Source: Scleroderma bovista
Lineage: Eukaryota > Basidiomycota > Agaricomycetes > Boletales > Sclerodermataceae
Length of the DNA stretch: 16,140 nt
NCBI GenBank assembly: GCA_037178675.1
Contig: JAYMGJ010000790.1
Location: 1 to 16,140, forward strand
Direction of reading: 5' to 3'
In this document: positions 8,599-16,140 of the stretch, piece after piece
How positions within the stretch are numbered: the stretch's first letter is position 1
Layout: every line of letters starts with the position of its first letter
Made by a program: the position numbers and the translations under genes
Notes under the pieces: generated by a model
What the model was told of the DNA's origin: nothing
Databases searched by the model: none
What the model saw: the letters and a program-made list of their open reading frames with translations, nothing else

Positions 8599-10634
8599 CT
8601 ATCTCTTTTTCCTTTTATCACGGGGTGTAGGTGCATCATGATCCACTCTTTCTGTTGCCCTTCTTTGCCTTTTGGACTGCCGGACTGTATTACCAGGACT
8701 GGGTTCCTTATTGCTAGGACTGGCTATGGGAATATCCCCCGGAACCACATTATCTAATAATAATGTCATTATCCTGTCAATTCTATTCAATGAACATACC
8801 TGTTCCTCTCTTCTGGCGTGGACGTGGCTAGGTGGGGGGAATTGCGATAGTGTCACCAGCCAGTGCATGAGCTTTTGGGGCAGGCCGGTTTGTGCTTCTG
8901 ACTTCTGGTTCGGTCAGTAACACCTTCATTGGGGGAATCACCCTCATCCCATTGGTCCTCTATGTAATATTTTTAGTAGAGACTCCACAATTCAGAGAAA
9001 TTCACTCACCTTGTCTCCTTCTCTTTCCAAGGGCCTTGTCTGACTGGTGCTCATCTTCACCAACCAACCTTTTTAATGCTCTGTTGGCATCCTTCCAGGC
9101 CATGAACCTAAATACATCTTGTGGATCGATTTGTTGTCTCCTCCTCCAGAATTCCAGGATCTGAGTCACTTGCACACCACCCATTTTGCTAGGTTTCTTC
9201 AATGAGACATCAGAAGGGAGGTACTTGCTTTCAATATAACCTTGCAGGTCTTCTGCGATGCTCATCCATGGTACAGTTTCTCTTTCCTTTCCACAAGCAT
9301 GACCTATTGTGCCTTAGTTAGTTACCCCTCACCTAAATCCAAGTAACTTATGGTAGTGACAGGTCATGAATGCCCGGATGATGTCCTGTTTCTCCAGCAC
9401 ATGCATGTCAAGGATGTTCGGAAGTTGTGGAATCCTGCTGTCAAGGGTTTGGAGGCTTATTTGTGCCTTTTTCTTACCCTTCTTGACAATCTTTCGAGGA
9501 TGTTGATCCGCATCCTCATCCTCATAATCTGCCTGGTCTCCATCCGGAATCTCACCGGCCTTGAATACATCAGAAGCATACCTCGACCATTTTTGCTCCA
9601 TTCCTTCCCAGTCTGAAAATGTATTCACATTCCCAAGTTCATCATTGAAATCATGTCTGTAATTGTTCCAGTCATCTCAATGTGTAACTGCCATGTTTTC
9701 ACTTACATGCCGGCCATCACCTTTCCGTTCTGATCCTTCCAAGCCACCATCACCACCACTCGGGTACCACACTGCTTCCACATAGTCTCTGCATACTCGT
9801 GAGTATACTTCTGGCCTTTTTTCTCAGCTGCACTGAAGACCTGTGAGGTGTATCATACAAAAGATTAGAAATGTGTACATACATAGCCTGTACCTCCAGC
9901 AGTGGTTGGACCTCATCCCACTCCTGAGCAACCCGCTCTACCTCTTTCATTTCATCCTTGGTAACCTTTTTCATCAGCCTTCCAACGGTCTTCTGGTACC
10001 CTCCTATCATTTCCTTGCTGCCAACCCTGATACCACGCTGTTGGAATTCTCGCTGAATCTCCATTCACTTCTGCTCCCTTATTACCTTCTGTGCAGTCCA
10101 ATTTTGCCCCCACTTCAGCATCCCCTTGCGTGCTCGGGACCAGCCATGGTTATAAAACCAGCTTTTGATGTGCTATAAAATGTTAGCCTTTGCAGAGCAG
10201 AATACAACATCACCTACACCCAACTTAGCTTTCCAGTCCTCTCCCAAGATGTACTCATTTGCAGGCAGGTGTCTAATGAGATCATGGACCCTCCTATTCA
10301 CAGGCTTCCTCCTGTCCCCCTTTAAAGCCTTCCACTCTTCAAGGTTTGCATGAAGAATCTCTATTTCCTCGGAGGTGAGTTTCCCTGGAGTATTCTCCCC
10401 TACCAGTCCAGTGGTCATGGGATCCTCTGGTTCTGTAGGATGAGATGATTCAGAAGATGAATGGGAGTCTGAGTCGCTTGAAGTCATTGTGAATGTGGTA
10501 GACTTTGTTGGTGAAGCCCTCCATATCATAGCGTGCACCATGTTGAATGGAATTCCCTCAGCTGTCATGTAAAGTTCCTTCAATCCGAACAATTTCCTTT
10601 TGAGGTTAGCTATGGTTCCGGTGCAGTGGATCAC
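8599..10634 (-). pseudogene. Multi-exon hypothetical protein of an Agaricomycete-specific family, with an in-frame stop
   Basis: Function unknown. Starts are possible at 10634 or, more typically for such proteins, at 10487 (a Ser-rich 'MTSSDSDSHSSSESSH' opening). Introns that I can place are 10173-10217, 9841-9893 and 9657-9706, with at least two more between 9340 and 8770. Coding landmarks on the minus strand are 'PANEYILGEDWKAKLG', 'KSWFYNHGWSRARKG', 'EEVQPLLE'-like text ending at 9894, 'AEKKGQKYTHEYAETMWKQC', 'HDFNDELGNV', 'IIRAFMTCHYHK', 'YIESKYLPSDVSLKKPSKMG' and 'ILEFWRRRQQ'. The C-terminus is basic (KRQRR...KRKKR), suggesting nuclear localisation. A TGA at 10065-10067 interrupts '...REQK(stop)MEIQREF' where tryptophan is likely. 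A 33-base intron could remove it but would be unusually short. The exon junction near 9330-9290 is off by one base in my model. It encodes none of the enzymes of a retrotransposon, although it lies between two LTR-like repeats. Confidence 0.65.
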
Positions 10635-10751
10635 TAACCATAAGAAGTAGCTGATGTCACAAATCGGCAGATCACCTACTATATATAGGCAGTGTACCTA
10701 ATGTTCCTGATGCCAATTGGTACCAATCTCAGACAAGATACACAGATCCGG

Positions 10752-12851
10752 TGTCACGCACCAAACAGGTTTGGTACAGTGAACATGGAAGATAATGCCT
10801 ATATCAAATGATCCTTATGCAAAGGATAAGCATGACGGACCCTCATTGTAGCCATCTATCGCACAAGAAGACTATCCTGATGCGAGAGATGAATGCCAAT
10901 GCAGACAGTCATCTATTGCACGAGGACCGCCAAGAAGCAGAAGAAACTGAAGGAATAACATCAATTGTGGTATGAGAAAGGAATGCACACGTCTGCAGTC
11001 CAACTCCCATACCAGAACAATCAAAGAAGCCAAAGAATTGAAGGAGAAATGAAGGAGAAAGAGAAGAAATGATTTTTAGTGCCCAAATGTCATTTTTAGG
11101 CGCCCAGTGCCGGCATTCTGATATTTTGAATAGCTCCATCGTTTCTGAAGCTATCAGGCACGTGACTATACCGTCAGAGAGCCTAGAACATGGTCTATCT
11201 GCCTGTCAAGTTCCGACACAAATCTGTTCATTTCCCACGGAGATATTCCCCCCGCACTCCAGACATTCGCTTCATCACTCACTATGGAGTCCGTATTTTC
11301 TCTGGATCATTTCTCTGCTATTGCTGCAGATCTCCACTATGTCCTGCTCTTAGGACAGCCTCTCCCAGAGTTCCCATGCACTGCCTGACACATATCTTCC
11401 CAGCCTGCTCCCTCAGTCCCTCTCGTTCTCAGTCAGCGCGTTCTCCTCATCAGTCCTGCGTCAAGGACGTACTTTGGTCATCTTAGGTCTATTGTCAAGC
11501 TTGAGAAGTCTTCTCTGGTCGTCTCTGTGTCCCCTGAGCCCTCAGCCTATGGTCCCTTCCTCCCAGATACTTGCCATGTCCATCTTCCTCTGTTGTTCAT
11601 CTCCCTTCCCTGGATGCGTCAAATTCAATACTCTATCCACTTCCCTACTTTCAGACAACGTCCCCCAGCACCATGACAGTAATGCCCCCACTTTATAGTG
11701 CTATTAGGAAGAAGAACCCTCTCTCGTTCTTTCCCAGAAGAGAGCTCGTCAAGGGAGCCCATGGTTGCACTTCAGCGGCGCTAGAACACATGCACTATAC
11801 CTTAGTGTATGCTGACCCCCCAAAAAGACCTCTGGACCCCTGGTACCCTTCTTGTGGCTGTTTTGTCTTGGATCAATCCCCCTATTAATCTCAGATCTTC
11901 CCCATTGTTGTCCCATCAAATTCCTGATGGTACACAGCCCCCCATCAAACTTCTTAGGCTGTGCATCAATGACTCCTTCTGCTGTGCAGTGACTCATCCC
12001 TTGCTTAATGATGCTCTCTTGTCATCAGTATTACTCTATCCCTTTCGCATTTTTGGTATATTACTCAGATGATGACTCACTCCCTTACCAATCAATCTTG
12101 TCATACAGCTTACTCATTCCTTTACTCAGCAGCTTATTCATGCTCCCTATGCTTACTCATTCCTGCTTATCCCATGCTTACTGATCGCTTACAAACCCCT
12201 TACAAAGCTCTTACCAATCCCTTACCAATCCTTGACAAATTCTGCTTACTCCCTTCTCTTTTTGTACTTTAATGCTGTGCCCCCCCATGTATTTAAACCC
12301 CTGGGCTCAGCCCAGTGAAAGAAGACCCAATTGCACGAAATTATCCCTCTCTCAGACTCTCTCAATCAGTATCCCTTCAGTCTTTGAGTCCTTGTAGGCT
12401 TCAGTGAAGGTCTAAAGGCTCAATATTGTCAAGTTTATCCAAGTTATTCAAGATCTATTCTTTATACTAGGCTCAAGCGGAGTCTAGGCTTCATACCAGT
12501 CAATCTTCCTCGCCTCTGGACATCAGAGGCATCTCTGCCCCTTTGCTGCACCAATCTCTAGGTGTAGTATTGCTGTTTCAGTCTCAGTCAACCCAATCCC
12601 TGCTTTGACACTTCCTAGGCTTTAGGAAAAGTCCAGACCCCTATCCCCTTCATCATCTATTGCTCCTGTACCCCAGGAGTATCCTGCATCATCGTCTGCA
12701 TCACCCTGTTGGTGTAGATCCCCTTCCCCCCTCCTCAGCACATCCTCTCTGGACACCACGGAGGTAAACCACCACTCGCACTATTTTGTAGTCCTTTGTT
12801 GGTGTTGTGTTTGGGTTATTACTCCGACCCAAATCCACACTTTGACTCACA
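10752..12851 (+). repeat. 2.1-kb direct repeat, copy 2 (long LTR candidate)
   Basis: Starts TGTCACGCACC and ends TTTGACTCACA. It follows copy 1 base for base through nearly its whole length except a patch at about 12420-12540. It is flanked by CCGG on both sides (10748-10751 and 12852-12855), compatible with a 4-bp target duplication of its own; copy 1 has CCGC and CCGG. The TATA-like box is at 12290-12297 and the palindrome at 12301-12315. The KDZ transposase reading frame begins directly after it, so this insertion may have removed or separated the original 5' end of that gene. Confidence 0.78.
12290..12315 (+). promoter_or_regulatory. TATA-like box plus palindrome in 2.1-kb repeat copy 2
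   Basis: Same TATTTAAA and CTGGGC-TCA-GCCCAG arrangement as in copy 1, unchanged. If the repeat is an active LTR promoter, its transcript would run toward the KDZ transposase that starts about 550 bases downstream in the same direction. This is inference from orientation. Confidence 0.45.
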
Positions 12852-12860
12852 CCGGATGCG

Positions 12861-15800
12861 ATGATGGTGATCCATGATGTTGCAATGAGGCATTTCCTAA
12901 TGAAGTTTGCACCAAGCCTATCAATCATGGGGAAGTTGAGGATATCTGGAGTGACCTCTTCTACCTCTGTGACCCATGTGGTGTGGAAGACTGTGAAAAC
13001 AACTAGAGGATCAATTGATAAGTTTCAAAAGGTCACTCCCAGAAGAAAGGGTCAACAGGCTATGCAATCTAAGGCATCTCCTACTGTGGCTTGCTCATCC
13101 ATCATGGCAGAACACAATGTGTTTCAAAATGGTGATGAAGATGCTTACCAGGAGCTAGACGATCCACCTCCTTTGAAACAATTTAAAACAACCAAAAATC
13201 AGGTAGAGTATTATTCCACAATATATTACCCTGTATCTCATGGACATCGCTTTTAGAACAGCTATCTCCGGGCATGGCTGCCCCATAAACAGAAATATCT
13301 CTCAATCATTCTTGCCATGGAAGCTCCCCCCTGTCCATGGATTTGCATATTGTGTGGTGGGGATGGCAGCTACAGATGCATAGATTGTGCACACCGGCCA
13401 GTGTTCTGCACTGCCTGTTGCAGGAACCAGCATAAGCTCCAGCCCTTCCACCAGGTTCAACAATGGAATTTGGCCTTCTTTGAAGACTCCTCTCTCCGGC
13501 TTGTGAGTGCTTTCATTCTGACTCAATAACAATGTCTGATGTTGTAGGCGGGGTTGGTGCTGCACCTTGGACATGGTGGGGATCCTTGTCTGAGTGGTGG
13601 TCATGCAGAATTAGATTTCTCCGATGACCTAGAGGAAGGAGCACAGGACCATGAGGAATCTGTGGATTCAGGCTCACCTCCCCATCTCAAAGTACCGAAC
13701 AGCAGAACCTTCTTGACTGTGGTGCACACTTTGGGAGTACAATTCTGCGATGTGATGTACTGCAACTGTCAGGGGTCACCGGATTCACACCTTCAGCTGA
13801 TGATGGCCGGCCTCTTTCCTGCCACCACTAAGGAACCAAGGACTGTCTTTACCTTTCAGGTATTGGATGACTTCATCCAGGATAATGTGGAATGTGGAAC
13901 CTCTGCCATGAACTATTACAGCAAACTCCACAGGATTACATCCAATGCCTTTCCACACCTTGTGCCGGTGAGTGGACCGGAAACACATTACATGTGTCTT
14001 ACCTCAGTAATGGGACAGATACAGGGAGCTACTTAGAGTATCCAGGATGTGGAGGGTGCTAAAATTAATGAAATGGAAGGAAGTTGATGATAGTGAAATT
14101 GGTTCATTGACAGGTGACCTTGTGCTGTTTTGTCTGGCATGTCCACAGCCCAGAGTGAACCTTGATGATACTGATGTGGATTTGTCCCAGTATGTAATGT
14201 GTTTAAGCTCCACTGGGATGGGGAGATTCATTTTTCTTTGTAGCTGGAAATTTTCGAGGTCGATAGTGATGGATGGAAATTTCAAGGTGGAGCACATGAG
14301 ACCGAGGAACCCTGCAGATGAGGTGTGGCTGATGGATGGGAGGGGGTTCATGGTAGGCTCAGGTAACTACAAGGAGTACTTGGCAGGCACAGCAAATCGG
14401 ATAGAGGTGAGGGAATGCACCACTGGAAGTTCTATATCTCATCCTGTCAAGACCGGTTCTCCTCAGTGATCTTACTAGGAGGTCCAGAGGTGCAGGGAAC
14501 TAATGAGGAGGTATGTCCAGACACTAGTAGGTGCTAGTTAGTGCGGAGAGTCAAGTCTGGGTCAAATGAATGAAGTCCGGGCACTAGAGGAGCACAGGGA
14601 GTAAGTCCAGGTTTTTGCAGAGTAAGTCCGGACCGCGGGAAAGTGGTCCGGAGTTGAGCGCAGCTTGTCCGGAGCGAAGGACATCCCAGAGGTGGGATAA
14701 GTCCTGAGAGGTCTAGCGTCGAGTCTGGGACAGAGGTGGCTTTTGCCCTCGTGCAAGTAGGAGACTTGCTAGGATCGGACATAGGACCAAGGGGACGAGA
14801 TAGGACGGAGGCCGGAGTTGGCCGGAGTTCAGGAGTTCAGATGAACAGATGGATTAGGAGAGCATAATGGGTAGTACAGAGTGGGGAGTATCTTAGTCGA
14901 GATTTGATCTAAGAATCTACTAGGCCGGAGTACGGTAGTTTATATAGTAAAGAGACTAGAGGTGAGTATATACGGTGACAAGTAAACACCCTAGTCGGGA
15001 CAAGGGATGGAGCAGAAGCAGACAGGAAAATAAACCAGGGACAGGAAAATAAACCGGAGCGGAAGCAGACACGGGGAACTAGAGTTACAGGGACGACGGA
15101 GGAAAAGCAGGGACAAGGGAACTAGGTCGGAAGAGGACAGGTAAGGGTCAGAGGTGGACTTAACTAATGTTAAGTCCGGAGCGATGTCCAGGACTGGAGG
15201 AAGTGCATGACCGGAGGAAGTGCACGAGCGGAGGGAGTGTGCGAGTGGAGGAAGGGCGGAGTATCTGGAGGAAGGTCCGGAGTTGGACATGGAAATGTCC
15301 TAAGCCTTTGGTGGACCTGACAGAGGAAGCGGAGCAGGAGCAGGAGCAGAACTGAGCCGGAGTTGGATGTACCAGCCGGAGTTGGGCTACGTCGCAGACA
15401 AGGCTAAGGGAGTGGCTGGACTGAAACCGGAGTAGCGACTAGTGGTAGGTACAGGTCTGACACGGAGGAGTTAGACCGCAGATCTGTCTGTAGGAAGACA
15501 GGGGTTAGTCCTGAGGCGGAGATGGACGTAGTGACCGGAGTTGAGCTGGAGTGCAGCTATAGGGCTGGAGATGGCTGGACTAGATCCGGAGTTGCATCTA
15601 TGCCTAAGGAGAGGTCAGGCGGGCCATGGTTAGACTGGAGTTGCGACTGGGAAAAGTATGGATATGACACATCCTTTGAAAAGCGATCAGAGTGTAGCAA
15701 TCACTGGGCAGTTAATCAGGCAAATTTGGCAAGGAAACAGCTGTCATCCACCAGGATTGGGGGATGTGCATGTGCAAGACATGGATGTTTCATCCCCCAT

Positions 15801-16140
15801 GCAATGGCTGACTTTCAGAAGGGAGAACAGTAGGTTCTCATAATTGTCATCTCGAGTTTGTTGAGCTGGTTACAGGCAGGTAAACATGGACTATGCCCTG
15901 GTGCATGCAGTCCAGCATGCATTGAATCCCGACCAACAAGTGATAACATTTTATGACATCAATTGCCAGTATAGTAGAAATTTGGCTCAGCGGATTCAGT
16001 CCAACAAATTCATCACTCTACCAGATGGACTGTGCATTTTGCCTGGGATCGGTATTTGGCATGTACATGGGCATAAAACAGAATGCTTTGCCAGGTATGC
16101 CCCAAATTTTATTCCTGATGCTGGCAGAGTGGATGGAGAG
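12861..16140 (+). CDS. KDZ-superfamily (Kyakuja-Dileera-Zisupton) transposase with CxC2 cysteine cluster, partial, probably inactive
   Basis: Encodes a KDZ transposase, a DDE-type DNA transposase abundant in basidiomycetes. My exons are 12861 (or ATG 12927)-13202, 13257-13502, 13548-13967, 14014-14189, 14244-14406, 15684-15829 and 15876 to the window edge. Introns 1-4 and 6 are 45-54 bases; intron 5 is 1277 bases because of an insertion. The N-terminal part is basic. The CxC2 zinc-binding cluster is visible as CPWICILC...RCIDC...CTACC...H...PFHQVQQW (13332-13470) and 'LGHGGDPC' (about 13563). The core has 'VMDGNFKVEHM' with a likely catalytic Asp at 14272, 'VWLMDGRGFMV', 'SECSNHWAVNQAN', 'CACARHGCFIPH', 'TFYDINCQYS' with a likely second Asp at 15955, and 'GIWHVHGHKTECFARYAP'. 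The acceptor of intron 3 reads TGG instead of TAG (14011-14013); using the upstream AG (14006-14007) gives an immediate TAA. The true N-terminus is uncertain because the 2.1-kb repeat ends only ten bases upstream. Confidence 0.88.
14407..15683 (+). other. Swollen fifth intron of the KDZ gene
   Basis: The coding frame stops at ...R-I-E before GTGAGG (14407) and resumes as R-S-E-C after AAG (15681-15683), both phase 0. That junction is what KDZ proteins normally show. Subtracting the inserted element and one copy of its 5-bp duplication leaves a 47-base intron, matching the neighbouring introns. Whether a 1277-base intron is still spliced efficiently is unknown. Confidence 0.75.
14445..15669. 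mobile_element. 1225-bp solo-LTR-like insertion with CCGGAGT-rich body
   Basis: Begins TGTCAAGACC and ends GATATGACA, giving TG...CA ends and 5-bp inverted termini (TGTCA/TGACA). The same pentamer CATCC stands immediately outside both ends (14440-14444 and 15670-15674), as expected for a target-site duplication of an LTR retrotransposon. The interior is purine-rich and carries many irregularly spaced copies of CCGGAGT(T) and AAGTCCGG, plus a TATATAGTAA at about 14941. It encodes no family-supported protein, so it is a solo LTR or a short non-autonomous derivative rather than a full element. It does not match the 2.1-kb repeats by eye beyond the TGTCA start. Confidence 0.75.

Noticed and set aside
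8260..8600. CRISPR-like array
   Set aside because: Only two direct copies, contiguous and without spacers, in a fungal genome with introns.
10640..10751. tRNA primer-binding site or polypurine tract beside the 2.1-kb repeats
   Set aside because: A TGGTACCAATTGG stretch lies near copy 2 on the minus strand, but about 20 bases from the repeat end, and no clear purine tract is present at either inner border.
14534..15355. Open frames of 60-100 codons within the CCGGAGT-rich insertion, such as 14991-15290 minus and 15167-15355 plus
   Set aside because: They arise from biased purine-rich repeats and show no domain, start context or intron logic. Long frames on both strands are expected from such composition.
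14470..15650. Simple minisatellite expansion of the KDZ intron
   Set aside because: The CCGGAGT motifs are irregularly spaced with unique sequence between them, and TG...CA ends with a CATCC duplication explain the boundaries better.

Overview
The window looks like nuclear DNA from an agaricomycete (mushroom-forming) basidiomycete. The evidence is many phase-consistent introns of about 45-58 bases (GT...AG), a Plavaka-type transposase, a KDZ transposase with its CxC2 cysteine cluster, and two protein families that I recognise only as high-copy hypothetical proteins of Agaricomycetes. A boletoid or ectomycorrhizal genome is possible, but the sequence alone cannot settle the genus. I see no rRNA, tRNA, CRISPR array or bacterial-style operon.

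Layout: (1) 1-1640, minus strand: a five-exon gene of an uncharacterised family, broken by one splice-donor change and one frameshift and running off the left edge. (2) 1750-4794, plus strand: a decayed Plavaka transposase with three TGA stops, two poly-T frameshifts and a 268-bp TG...CA insertion at 3070-3337. (3) 4795-5536: AT-rich and GCCCACC-rich spacer holding a second copy of that short repeat (5130-5394). (4) 5537-6065, minus: a fragment of a lysine-rich protein gene, cut at its N-terminal side by (5) a 2.1-kb repeat at 6066-8167. (6) 8168-8598: ACTGGTA-rich spacer with a 97-bp tandem duplication. (7) 8599-10634, minus: a multi-exon hypothetical gene. (8) 10752-12851: a second, same-orientation copy of the 2.1-kb repeat. 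(9) 12861 to the right edge, plus: a KDZ transposase gene with six introns, running off the window. Its fifth intron is swollen to 1277 bases by a 1225-bp element with TG...CA ends and a 5-bp target-site duplication, best read as a solo LTR.

The region is therefore a nest of decaying mobile elements. Both transposases have been hit by LTR-like insertions, and most gene remains carry identifiable single lesions. The most interesting structures are the clean solo-LTR-in-intron event, the paired 2.1-kb repeats around an antisense non-retroviral gene, and the pattern of TGA stops where arginine is expected. I found no convincing new molecular system. The paired-repeat structure is the best candidate for something unusual.
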